DNA from: Dysgonamonadaceae bacterium
GTDB lineage: Bacteria > Bacteroidota > Bacteroidia > Bacteroidales > Dysgonomonadaceae
DNA: 64,000 nucleotides
Direction of reading: 5' to 3'
NCBI GenBank assembly: GCA_031254645.1
Contig: JAIRUA010000028.1
Coordinates: forward strand, 293,279 to 357,278
Position 1 is the first letter of the stretch. Each line of letters begins with the position of its first letter. The position numbers were made by a program, and so were the translations under genes. The notes under the pieces are model-generated. The model did not search any database and was not told where the DNA came from. It saw nothing but the letters and a program-made list of their open reading frames with translations. Positions 1 through 8,776 of this stretch are shown in pieces.

Positions 1-752
1 AAAAAAAGCGTTCCGCCAGAAGCGATTTCCATTCGTCCGGCTTTGTCTTTTTTTGCATCGGTAAACGCGCCTTTTTCATAGCCGAAAAGTTCGCTTTCGA
101 ACAATGTTTCAGGAATTGTTCCTAAGTCAATATTGATAAAAACGTGATTAGCACGAGACGAATGTTGATGAATAGCACGTGCGATTAAGTCTTTTCCTGT
201 GCCGTTTTCGCCCAAAATCAGAACATTGGCGTCTGTTTCGGCTAACTTTTCAACAATAGAAAATACTTCTTGCATAGATTCGGATTCGCCGATGATTTCG
301 GGAAAACCTGCGCTATCGCTCAACGACTCGATTTGCACTTTGAGGTGTTCGATCTCATTTTGCGACTCTTTCAGCTTCAAAGCGGAAAAAAGTGTTGCTA
401 ACAGTTTTTCTTTTTCCCAAGGTTTTGATATAAAATCGGTTGCGCCGGATTTGATCGCTTGCACCGCCTTTTCAGTATCAGCATAAGCGGTCATAAAGAT
501 CACAATTGCTTTGGGGTCGATTTGCAGAATTTTTTCCAACCAATCGAAACCTTCTTTTCCACTCACAACGTCTTCTCGAAAGTTCATATCCAGAAAAATA
601 ATGTCAGGTTGGTGCGTTTGTAGAAAATGTTCAATTTTTTCGGGATTGGTGCTTACTTTTATTTTTTCGACGTAGGGTAAAAGCAAAGCGTTCAGGGCGA
701 AAAGAACGTCTTCGTTATCGTCGATAAGTAATATTTTTCCTTTTTTATTCAT
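1..752 (-). CDS. NtrC-type sigma-54-dependent response regulator (partial)
   Basis: I translated this gene directly from the minus strand; it starts at the ATG whose complement is at 750-752 and runs off the left edge. The N-terminus is a receiver domain (ILLIDDNEDV, then the phospho-acceptor Asp in IIFLDMNF, and a KPW switch region). A linker helix follows, then an AAA+ domain with Walker A GENGTGKD and the sigma-54 contact loop written GAFTDA instead of GAFTGA. The DNA-binding domain lies outside the window. It diverges from the efflux operon starting at 1037, whose upstream region has a -24/-12 promoter and paired dyads, so it probably activates that operon. The cognate kinase is not visible. 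Confidence 0.9.
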   Translation of the reverse strand, partial: MNKKGKILLIDDNEDVLFALNALLLPYVEKIKVSTNPEKIEHFLQTHQPDIIFLDMNFREDVVSGKEGFDWLEKILQIDPKAIVIFMTAYADTEKAVQAIKSGATDFISKPWEKEKLLATLFSALKLKESQNEIEHLKVQIESLSDSAGFPEIIGESESMQEVFSIVEKLAETDANVLILGENGTGKDLIARAIHQHSSRANHVFINIDLGTIPETLFESELFGYEKGAFTDAKKDKAGRMEIASGGTLF

Positions 753-899
753 ATTTCTGTTTTTTGGAACGCAAATGACGCAAAAAGCACAAACTTATGC
801 AAATCTTATTTTAGTAGATATTCTTTTGCGCAAATTTGCGCTTTTTGCGTTCTAAATCTTCTATCCGCAGCAAAGTTACAACATCTTTTTTTGTAAAAC

Positions 900-938
900 A
901 AGTGCGAAATCGAACATATAATGTGCGAAAATGCACAT
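900..938. promoter_or_regulatory. Tandem dyads, probable activator (UAS) sites
   Basis: ATGTGCGAAAATGCACAT at 921-938 is an inverted repeat with 6-base arms. A related copy, AAGTGCGAAATCGAACAT, lies at 900-917, exactly 21 bases (two helical turns) upstream. They sit about 55-90 bases upstream of the -24 element at 992, a normal place for NtrC-family enhancer sites. That the adjacent regulator binds them is inference. Confidence 0.6.
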
Positions 939-990
939 GCTTGAAAAATGAAAAATAATATATCTATCTGTTGTTTAGATTGTTATAAAT

Positions 991-1008
991 TTGGCACGCT
1001 ATTTGTTA
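991..1008 (+). promoter_or_regulatory. Sigma-54 (-24/-12) promoter of efflux operon
   Basis: TTGGCACGCTATTTGTTA matches the RpoN consensus TGGCACG-N4-TTGC, with GG at 993-994 and TTG at 1003-1005. The G-to-G distance of 12 is the consensus one; the last base is T instead of C. It ends 29 bases before the TolC start codon. Confidence 0.75.
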
Positions 1009-1036
1009 TTATCATTTCAAAAAACGAATAAAATAA

Positions 1037-2503
1037 ATGAAGAAGTTTTTAGTTTTTATCCTATTGATTAATTGTTGTATTGTTTCTGCAAACAACAACA
1101 CATTAACTTTCAATTTGCAGCAAGTGGTTGAATTGGCACAACAACAATCACCCGATGTGTTGCGAGCGCGACATAGTTTTCGTTCTTCGTATTGGAACTA
1201 TGTGTATTACAAGGCGAATTATTTGCCATCGCTTACGTTTAACTCCACGCCGATTTTCAATCGAATGATTAATCCGATTACATTGTCCGACGGGACATCG
1301 CAGTTTGTGCAGCAAAATCAATTGCGTTCAAACGCCGGATTTGAGATTAGACAGAATATTCCACTTACGGGTGGAAATGTATTTATTCGGAGTAGTTTAG
1401 AACGACTAGACTTGTTTCTCCACAACACACATTCGTATCGTTCTGTTCCTATGCTTGTGGGGTATCAGCAGTCACTGCTTGGTTTCAATGAGTTGAAGTG
1501 GGACAAGAAAATTGAACCACTGCGCTACGAAGAAGGAAAAAGACGTTATGTAGAAGCGTTGGAATTAGTAGGTACACGAGCTGTTTCATTGTTTTTTAAT
1601 TTGGCAAGAGCACAGACAGATTTGGAAATCGCGCAAACAAATCTTGCAAATGCCGACACTCTTTACGTTTTTGCACAGGGCAGATACAACATCGGTACGA
1701 TTACCGAAAACGAAATGCTTCAATTGGAAATCAGCAAATTGATGGAAGAAAGCAATCGACTGGAAGCGCAAATGCAACTGGATGACAGTATGGATGCATT
1801 GCGTGCGTTTTTGGGAATTACGGAAACGCTTCCGATAGAAGTGATTGTCGAAAGCGAAATTCCGCTCATTTCTATTGATGCGGAACGTGCATTGACTTTC
1901 GGATTGGAAAACAGTCGTGATATGTTGACGATGGAACGGCGATTGCAAGAGAGTGAAAGCGACGTAGCGCAAGCACGGGCAAATGCAGGATTGCGCGTAG
2001 ATTTATATATGCAATTTGGCTTGGCGCAAATAGGTAGCACGATTGGATCCGCGTATCAAAATACATTGAATCAGCAATATGTAGAATTGGGTGTTCGACT
2101 ACCGATTTTAGATTGGGGACGTGGACGCGGACAAGTGCAAATGGCACGTTCAAACCGCGATTTGGTTCAAACGCAAGTGGAGCAGGATAGAATTAATTTC
2201 GAAATGAATATTCAACGATTGGTCAAGCAATTTAACTTGCAATCAAATCAATTAATTGTTGCTGAAAAAGTGGCGGAAACCGCCGAACGACGAAATGAAG
2301 TAGCACGACGCCTGTTTATGCTTGGCAGGTCAAGCATCTTGGATTTGAACGCTTCGATTGCAGAAAAAGATGCGGCTAAACGCACGTATATCAGCACGTT
2401 GTTTACCTATTGGCAACTGCATTATATGATTAGAAGTATTACATTGTTTGATTTTGAGAAGAATATTTCTATAACGGAAGATTATCAATTACTGATCCGT
2501 TAA
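1037..2503 (+). CDS. TolC-family outer membrane efflux protein
   Basis: The 488-residue product has a signal peptide (about residues 1-18, ending in VSA). Two repeats rich in long helices follow (about 30-250 and 280-470), typical of outer membrane efflux proteins that trimerise into a channel-tunnel. The length fits the family. It is first in a co-directional operon with FtsX/MacB-type permeases, a HlyD-like adaptor and an ATPase, so it probably forms the outer-membrane exit duct of a tripartite pump. Transcription is likely driven by the sigma-54 promoter just upstream. The substrate cannot be told from sequence. Confidence 0.9.
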   Translation: MKKFLVFILLINCCIVSANNNTLTFNLQQVVELAQQQSPDVLRARHSFRSSYWNYVYYKANYLPSLTFNSTPIFNRMINPITLSDGTSQFVQQNQLRSNAGFEIRQNIPLTGGNVFIRSSLERLDLFLHNTHSYRSVPMLVGYQQSLLGFNELKWDKKIEPLRYEEGKRRYVEALELVGTRAVSLFFNLARAQTDLEIAQTNLANADTLYVFAQGRYNIGTITENEMLQLEISKLMEESNRLEAQMQLDDSMDALRAFLGITETLPIEVIVESEIPLISIDAERALTFGLENSRDMLTMERRLQESESDVAQARANAGLRVDLYMQFGLAQIGSTIGSAYQNTLNQQYVELGVRLPILDWGRGRGQVQMARSNRDLVQTQVEQDRINFEMNIQRLVKQFNLQSNQLIVAEKVAETAERRNEVARRLFMLGRSSILDLNASIAEKDAAKRTYISTLFTYWQLHYMIRSITLFDFEKNISITEDYQLLIR

Positions 2504-2560
2504 TGTTTAATGATTAATGCAAGGATAAATAAGCAAATCAACGAATCAACAACAAAAAGT

Positions 2561-4891
2561 ATGAAAATTTTCAACTCACACACACGAAATCGCTTTTTCC
2601 TTTGGGTAAATATTACCGGATTAGCCATTGGATTGGCAGTTTCTATTATGCTGATTTTGTTCGTGGTAAACGAATTGAGCTACGACAGGCATTTTGCCAA
2701 TCATGAACGGATTGTTCGGCTATTAACGGCTGACGGTAAAGATAATTATCAGCCGATTAATATTAGACGTGCATACGCCGAACTTCCACAACAAGTGTCG
2801 GGAATTGAGGCTACCATACAGATATATAATTCGCAGAGAGTAGAAGTGATAAGCGGGCAAAATCGCTTTCAAAATGTAAGGGGATTATTAGCTGACCCCG
2901 AGATTTTCAAGGTATTTCAAATGAAATTCATTGAAGGAACGCCTGAAACAGCTCTTGTTGCGCCCAATTCATTTGTACTTACACGCCGTTATGCTGATAT
3001 TATGTTTGGGTCGCCGCAGGCAGCTATGAATCAACCTGTTTTCGTTATGGACATTAATTTTTTTATAACCGGAGTAGTGGAGGAAATTCCAAAAAATTCG
3101 CATTTCGCTTTCGACATCTTGGCTCCAATGGAAGCGCTTCCTTGGCTTCCATACGCAGGCGGATTGGAGTTCCACACCTATTATCTGATTCAAAAAGAAG
3201 CATCGGTTGAGGCGGTTAGAACGGGTATCGAAAATGCCTATCGTTCAATCATCAAACCTTGGGGCGAAGGAACAGGAAGTCCCGATGCACACGGCGTTAC
3301 CGAAATGTTGAGCGATGTTTATTTGAATTCGAAAGCTGCGTGGAGTCTAGGTACAATGGGAAGTATGCGTTTTATTTGGATATTAACTGCTTTGGCTTTC
3401 CTTGTTTTAACGTTGGCGATTGCCAATTTCATCAACCTGTTTCTCACGCAGGGTGAAATGCGAATGAAGGAGATTGCTGTTCGAAAAACGAATGGTGCAC
3501 AAATCATTGACATTGTTCGCCTGTTTTTCTCGGAAGTTGCCGTAGTGGTTTTGATTGCTTTCGGCATCGGATTTGCCTTAGCTGTGTTTTGTGCACCTCA
3601 TTTCGCGCAATTGATAGGAAAAAATATCGATTTGGTGCAGTTGGCAAATCCATTGTTTATTTTGGCTATAGTTCTGCTTTATATTATTACGGTTGTCTTA
3701 TCAGCCTCTTATCCTGCGCTTTATCTTAGTCGCTTTTCACCTTTGGAAATATTGGGTAAACGCATTCGATTTTCGAAAAGAAGATTGACGGCTATTACTG
3801 TTGTTTTTCAATCCGTTATATCTATTATACTTTTGTCGGTTATTTTGATAATGTTCAAACAAGCTGTTTATTTGGAAAGAGTACCTATCAATTATAACCC
3901 TGAAAATGTGATGTCGATTAGAGGTAATGAAACAATTAATGGTAATTATGAGACAGTTAGACAAGAATTGCTTAATCTTCCGGAAATTGAAACCGTATCA
4001 GGCTCACAGCATCATATTTTTGGTGATGGCACAAGCGGACAAGTGATTGCACATTGGGGCGTTGAAGGTCAAAACAAAAGAATTAATGAATATCGCATTC
4101 TAACAGGTATGCCTGAATTGATGCAGTTGCAATTGATTGAAGGACGTTTTTGGCAAGAAAACGATCCCGATAGTATCAGGATGCTTATTCTGAACGAAGC
4201 TGCTGTTAGAATGTTGGGCGGCGAATCCCCACTCGAACAAACATTTAATTATTGGGGAAGAGAAGCCAAAGTAGTTGGCGTGGTCAAAGATTTTTATTAC
4301 GCCGACCCGGTATCAGCTGTTGCACCAATAGCATTAAATCGTGTTTTTGAGCCCGATGTAATCCACATCCGATTCAATGAAAATGTGAACACTATTCGTG
4401 CCCGACAAATCACATTAGATGTTCTTCAACGATTCGATCCCGATTTTGTCCTGAATCCGATATGGAACATAGATATTTATCAATCGAAATTCAAACAGAT
4501 AAAAACAATGACTCGAATAGTTTTGCTCGGCACAGCTATGTCGATATTTGTAGCAATGCTCGGATTATTAGCCATACATTTGTATTCGGCAGTGCGCAGA
4601 AGAAAAGAAATCGGCATCAGGAAAATTCTTGGTGCAAGCAAAAGTTCTGTTTTTGTGTTGCTTACATTAGATGTTTTAAAATGGATCGCTATGGCTTCCG
4701 TTATTGCTATTCCGGTAGCATACTATTTTATTTCAGAACAGTTGAGCAATTATGCAAATCGCACAACTGTGGATTGGACAATTTTCGTTTTGCCCGTTCT
4801 AATACAATGCGTGATTGCCATTTTGACAACATCGGGTGTAACGCTAAACGTTCTGTCGCAAAACCCGGTAAAATCATTAAAATCAGAATAA
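2561..4891 (+). CDS. FtsX/MacB-type ABC permease, eight TM segments (copy 1)
   Basis: The product has two MacB periplasmic plus FtsX units: TM1 near the N-terminus, a large periplasmic domain, TM segments after ALAFLVLTLAIANF, a second N-terminal-type helix after RRLTAIT, a second periplasmic domain, then three C-terminal TM segments with the motif RRRKEIGIRKILGAS. An ATG at 2510 is in frame, but I prefer 2561. The stretch before 2561 (CAACGAATCAACAACAAAAA) matches the untranslated leader of the next permease gene at 6363, and the protein then begins like its paralogues. It is more divergent than the three permeases at 6363-12476. It would couple to the ATPase at 12631. Confidence 0.85.
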   Translation: MKIFNSHTRNRFFLWVNITGLAIGLAVSIMLILFVVNELSYDRHFANHERIVRLLTADGKDNYQPINIRRAYAELPQQVSGIEATIQIYNSQRVEVISGQNRFQNVRGLLADPEIFKVFQMKFIEGTPETALVAPNSFVLTRRYADIMFGSPQAAMNQPVFVMDINFFITGVVEEIPKNSHFAFDILAPMEALPWLPYAGGLEFHTYYLIQKEASVEAVRTGIENAYRSIIKPWGEGTGSPDAHGVTEMLSDVYLNSKAAWSLGTMGSMRFIWILTALAFLVLTLAIANFINLFLTQGEMRMKEIAVRKTNGAQIIDIVRLFFSEVAVVVLIAFGIGFALAVFCAPHFAQLIGKNIDLVQLANPLFILAIVLLYIITVVLSASYPALYLSRFSPLEILGKRIRFSKRRLTAITVVFQSVISIILLSVILIMFKQAVYLERVPINYNPENVMSIRGNETINGNYETVRQELLNLPEIETVSGSQHHIFGDGTSGQVIAHWGVEGQNKRINEYRILTGMPELMQLQLIEGRFWQENDPDSIRMLILNEAAVRMLGGESPLEQTFNYWGREAKVVGVVKDFYYADPVSAVAPIALNRVFEPDVIHIRFNENVNTIRARQITLDVLQRFDPDFVLNPIWNIDIYQSKFKQIKTMTRIVLLGTAMSIFVAMLGLLAIHLYSAVRRRKEIGIRKILGASKSSVFVLLTLDVLKWIAMASVIAIPVAYYFISEQLSNYANRTTVDWTIFVLPVLIQCVIAILTTSGVTLNVLSQNPVKSLKSE

Positions 4892-5009
4892 TCGTCTGAA
4901 CCTTGATTTTCAAGATTTACAAGATTATCAAGATGCAAAAAATCATTCAATAAAAAATAATTTGCGAAGATTTGCGTAATTTGCGCAATTCGCGTTAAAA
5001 AAACAAACA

Positions 5010-6260
5010 ATGGACATACAGCTAAAGAAGAAACATCCGCTCAACAAATACAAATACCACATCTTAGCCGCTGTGGTTATTGTTACGCTTTTAGCGTATT
5101 TACTGATAAAAATTTCGGGACCACAACGACTGCGATACGATATCGATAGATTAGAAATCGTAGAAGTTCGTCAAGACCGGTTTATGGAATACTTAGATGT
5201 CGAAGGTATTGTACAACCGCGATTAACAATCAGACTCAACAGTTACGAATCCGGCACCGTAGCACGAATTGTAGCAGAAGAAGGATCGATGCTCAAAGCA
5301 GGCGACACGATTTTGGTTTTGAACAATCCCGAACTTTTGCGAGTGATTGAAGATGAGCGTGATGAATTGGCAAAACAACAAATTGCGCACAGAGAACGTC
5401 AGATTCAAATGGAACGTCGAACATCAGAACTGCAGCGCCAAAACTTGGAAACCACTTTCCGAATGGAACGTTTAAGTAAAGAAAACGAAGTAAATCGCGA
5501 AGAGCACCAAATCGGTATCACAAGTCGGGCTCAGTTTGAATTGGCACAAGATGAATACCATTTCAACCGACAAAACACGCAACTTCTGCAAGAACAATTG
5601 CGCCACGACTCGTTGTTGAACACTGTGCAAACGGATTTGATGCAAAACGATATACGTCGCGAAGAACGTAGATTCGAACGCAGTCGCGAAAGATTAGATA
5701 ACCTCATTGTTCGTGCACCTATTGACGGACAGTTGAGTTTTATCGGTCCCATTTTGGGCGAACGCGTAGGGTCAGGAACGAGTATTGGCGAATTGAAAGT
5801 GGTTGACGAAGTGAAAATTACAACACGTATCAGCGAATTTTACATCAATCGTATCACGGTTGGGCAACCTGCCACGATTACGTATCAAGGCGAGAGATTC
5901 CCGTTACGTATCGCGCGTGTTAATCCCGAAATTCGCGACCGACAATTTGAAATCGATTTGGTTTTTACCGATAATATGATAGACGACATTCGCATCGGTA
6001 GAAGTTATCGCATACAAATCGAACTAGACCAACCGCAAGATGCTTTGGTTATCGGACGTGGAAATTTCTTTCAATCCACCGGCGGACAATGGATTTTTCG
6101 TGTGAATGATGCAGGCGATCGCGCTGTGAGAATACCGATTTCTATCGGGCGACAAAATCCACGACAATTCGAGATTTTAGACGGGCTTCGTTCCGGCGAC
6201 CGCGTCATTATTACCGGATATGATAATTTTGGTGATGCGCAGGAGATAATATTAAGATAA
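5010..6260 (+). CDS. HlyD/MacA-like periplasmic adaptor (membrane fusion protein)
   Basis: The 416-residue product has one N-terminal membrane anchor (about residues 17-35), a beta/lipoyl-like segment (VEGIVQPRLTIRL), a long charged alpha-helical hairpin (about 105-215) and beta-barrel domains from about 225 (VRAPIDGQLSF). This is the order found in adaptors that bridge an inner-membrane ABC permease and a TolC channel. It follows permease copy 1 after a 118-base gap with a weak repeat, and precedes the tandem permeases, consistent with one operon. Confidence 0.88.
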   Translation: MDIQLKKKHPLNKYKYHILAAVVIVTLLAYLLIKISGPQRLRYDIDRLEIVEVRQDRFMEYLDVEGIVQPRLTIRLNSYESGTVARIVAEEGSMLKAGDTILVLNNPELLRVIEDERDELAKQQIAHRERQIQMERRTSELQRQNLETTFRMERLSKENEVNREEHQIGITSRAQFELAQDEYHFNRQNTQLLQEQLRHDSLLNTVQTDLMQNDIRREERRFERSRERLDNLIVRAPIDGQLSFIGPILGERVGSGTSIGELKVVDEVKITTRISEFYINRITVGQPATITYQGERFPLRIARVNPEIRDRQFEIDLVFTDNMIDDIRIGRSYRIQIELDQPQDALVIGRGNFFQSTGGQWIFRVNDAGDRAVRIPISIGRQNPRQFEILDGLRSGDRVIITGYDNFGDAQEIILR

Positions 6261-6269
6261 TGTTGATTT

Positions 6270-6336
6270 GGTTATTCGTTGAGTTGATTATTTGTTTAGG
6301 CTGACATCTAAGTAAAAATCAACTCAACGAATAACC
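6270..6336. repeat. 20-bp perfect inverted repeat in leader of permease copy 2
   Basis: GGTTATTCGTTGAGTTGATT at 6270-6289 is exactly complementary to 6317-6336, with a 27-base loop. The right arm continues into CAACTCAACGAATCAACAAC, a word also found before 2561. It sits between the HlyD-like gene and permease copy 2 and could attenuate or stabilise the operon mRNA. Confidence 0.7.
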
Positions 6337-6362
6337 AACTCAACGAATCAACAACAAAAAAT

Positions 6363-8684
6363 ATGAATTTAATTATTAGAAACTTACTACACGCATTACG
6401 TCGCTTCAAATTGGCGGTAATCCTCAATGTACTGGGGCTTTCGGTAGCTTTTGCAGCTTTTATGGTGATAATGATGCAATTGAAGTTCGACTTTGGATTC
6501 GATAAATTCCATAAGGATTATGATAAAATTTTCCGGATGGAAACCGTTGATGGAGGTGTAACACTTTCACGTCCACTTGCCGAATTACTTTTCGAATCTT
6601 CACCACATATAGTTGCTGGTGCTCGCACATCGTGGGCAGAGAGAAGTCTTTTTTTCAGTGTTGAAAACAATGGAAGTAGAAGCTTCTTTGAAGAAGGAAT
6701 GCGAGGCGTGACAGCCGAATTTACCGATGTGTTTTCTTTCGATTTTATAGAAGGAAATGGCGATGCTCTTAAAACACAAAACAACGTAATCATTCCACTA
6801 AGTCTTTCTCGAAAACTATTTGGCAATGAATCGGCTATTGGAAAGCAGCTTACCGATGTAAACAGAAGTCTTACTGTGGGTGCAGTGTATCGCGACTTTC
6901 CTGCCAATTCAATTCTCAATAACGTAATCTACATTCCTTTTCCGGAAGAGCAGAACAGAAATGATTGGGGTAATTGGAATTATCAAATTTTTATTCGTGT
7001 GAATGATGTATCTAATGTGAACACGCTCATTGATACATACATGCGACATCTGAACAGTTTAGACGTTACGTGGGTACAAGTCGAATTTCGCTTAACAGCC
7101 TTACCCGACATTTATTATACAACTGATGTAGTTGATAATTTCCCAAAAGCGAGCAAACAAACTTTGTTGATTTTACTTGCTATCGGCATTATCATTATCA
7201 TGATTGCAGCCATTAATTTCACGAATTTCAGTATGGCACTCACGCCGATGCGCATCAAAAACATCAATACGCAGCGAGTAATGGGTGCGCAGCAAAGCAC
7301 CATTCGTTGGGTACTTATTATTGAAGCGGTTGCTTTTACAGTGGTTTCTTATTTTATTGCGATTTTTCTTGTGAAAGTATTTGCAGGTAGTATGTTAGCA
7401 GATTTAGTGGATACAGATTTGTCGTTTTCTACTAATTTACTTGTTATCCTCGGTACGGCTTTGGTAGCGATTTTGGTGGGTGTAATTGCCGGATTTTATC
7501 CCTCTCGCTATATGACCTCTTTTGCGCCTGCCATTGTTTTGAAAGGTAGTTTCGGAATGTCGCCCAAAGGAAAAATGTTGCGAAACACATTGATAGGTAT
7601 TCAATTCGTGGCATCCATTGCATTAATTATCGGTGCATTGTTTATGTATTTACAAAATCAATTTATGCAAAATTCAGATTTGGGGTATGATAAAGAAGCA
7701 CTCATTACTATTAGTGGTATAGGTAGATTACGAGAAAGTCGTGAAGAACTCACACATAAGCTTGAACAATATTCAGGGGTTGAAGGTGTTACATACTCTT
7801 GGTTTCTCTTGTCGAGTCAAGACCAATATATGGGTTGGGGACGCAATTATAATGAGGAACAAATCAATTTCACATCTATGCCTGTGCATTACACATTTCT
7901 TCAAATAATGGGAATTGAAGTTACCGATGGAAGAGATTTCAGACGAGAGGATACAGACGTGGAGCGTGGCGTATTTATTTTCAACGAAACTGCTCGTCAA
8001 AGATTTAATCTTGAATTGAATACAACAGTTGATCACGCCGGTGAAATTATCGGTTTTATACCCGATGTAAAATTTACTTCTTCTCGTATAGCAATGCAAC
8101 CAATGGCATTTTATGTTTGGGGAACAGATAATTGGGGAGACCAACTCAATGTTGCGTATGTGAGGCTAAAACCAAACACGAATTTGCGTCAAGCAATGTC
8201 TCATATTCGCACCACTCTTGCCGAATTCGACCCAAATTATCCATTCGAAATTCGCTTTTTCGACGAAGTTTTACAACAATTGTACGAAAAAGAGACAAAA
8301 TTAAGTCTATTGATTTCTCTTTTCAGTTTAATTGCTATCTTTATATCCATTGTTGGCGTATTCGGTTTAGTGGTTTTCGACAGCGAATGTCGCCGAAAAG
8401 AAATCGGCATTCGCAAAGTGCTCGGCTCATCTACAATGGAAATTATCACAATGTTCAACAAAACATACATAAAAATGTTGTTGATTTGCTTTGTAATAGC
8501 TGCGCCGTTGGCGTGGTATGCCGTGCGTCGATGGTTGGAAAATTTTGCGTACCGAACACCGATGTATTGGTGGGTTTATCTGTTGGCGTTTATCGCTGTG
8601 GCAGCCATTACGGTATTAACAGTAACGATTCAGAATTGGCGTGTGGCGAATGATGATCCGGTAAAATCGATAAAAACAGAATAA
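6363..8684 (+). CDS. FtsX/MacB-type ABC permease, eight TM segments (copy 2)
   Basis: The 773-residue product has TM1 at about residues 18-38, a first periplasmic domain, a central TM bundle (LLILLAIGIIIIMIAAINF onwards), a second TM-periplasmic unit starting at LRNTLIGIQFVASIALI, and three C-terminal TM segments. The FtsX signature CRRKEIGIRKVLGSS precedes the last two. It is a close paralogue of copies 3 and 4 and shares the MNLIxRNLLHxLRRFKL start and the VANDDPVKSIKTE end. No ATPase domain is present, so it must use a separate one, probably that at 12631. Confidence 0.9.
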   Translation: MNLIIRNLLHALRRFKLAVILNVLGLSVAFAAFMVIMMQLKFDFGFDKFHKDYDKIFRMETVDGGVTLSRPLAELLFESSPHIVAGARTSWAERSLFFSVENNGSRSFFEEGMRGVTAEFTDVFSFDFIEGNGDALKTQNNVIIPLSLSRKLFGNESAIGKQLTDVNRSLTVGAVYRDFPANSILNNVIYIPFPEEQNRNDWGNWNYQIFIRVNDVSNVNTLIDTYMRHLNSLDVTWVQVEFRLTALPDIYYTTDVVDNFPKASKQTLLILLAIGIIIIMIAAINFTNFSMALTPMRIKNINTQRVMGAQQSTIRWVLIIEAVAFTVVSYFIAIFLVKVFAGSMLADLVDTDLSFSTNLLVILGTALVAILVGVIAGFYPSRYMTSFAPAIVLKGSFGMSPKGKMLRNTLIGIQFVASIALIIGALFMYLQNQFMQNSDLGYDKEALITISGIGRLRESREELTHKLEQYSGVEGVTYSWFLLSSQDQYMGWGRNYNEEQINFTSMPVHYTFLQIMGIEVTDGRDFRREDTDVERGVFIFNETARQRFNLELNTTVDHAGEIIGFIPDVKFTSSRIAMQPMAFYVWGTDNWGDQLNVAYVRLKPNTNLRQAMSHIRTTLAEFDPNYPFEIRFFDEVLQQLYEKETKLSLLISLFSLIAIFISIVGVFGLVVFDSECRRKEIGIRKVLGSSTMEIITMFNKTYIKMLLICFVIAAPLAWYAVRRWLENFAYRTPMYWWVYLLAFIAVAAITVLTVTIQNWRVANDDPVKSIKTE

Positions 8685-8776
8685 TTTTGTATTGATGAAT
8701 TATGAATTGCAGAAAAACATAATCCAACACTCATAAATCATTGATAGAAAAATAAACAACTCAACAAAATAGAAAT

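Larger units (their letters stand above)
753..1036. other. Divergent regulatory region between regulator and efflux operon
   Basis: This 284-base gap holds no gene. Its left part (767-853) has an imperfect inverted repeat built from GAACGCAAA and CAAAAAGC words, like other intergenic repeats in the window. The right part has two tandem 18-base dyads and a sigma-54 promoter, listed separately. Confidence 0.7.

Noticed and set aside
199..486. Plus-strand ORF inside the left-edge region
   Set aside because: It lies antisense to the receiver and AAA+ coding sequence of the response regulator, which has clear motifs.
8132..8653. 173-codon plus-strand ORF
   Set aside because: It overlaps the permease gene in another frame; a similar shadow appears in the paralogue because the DNA is duplicated.
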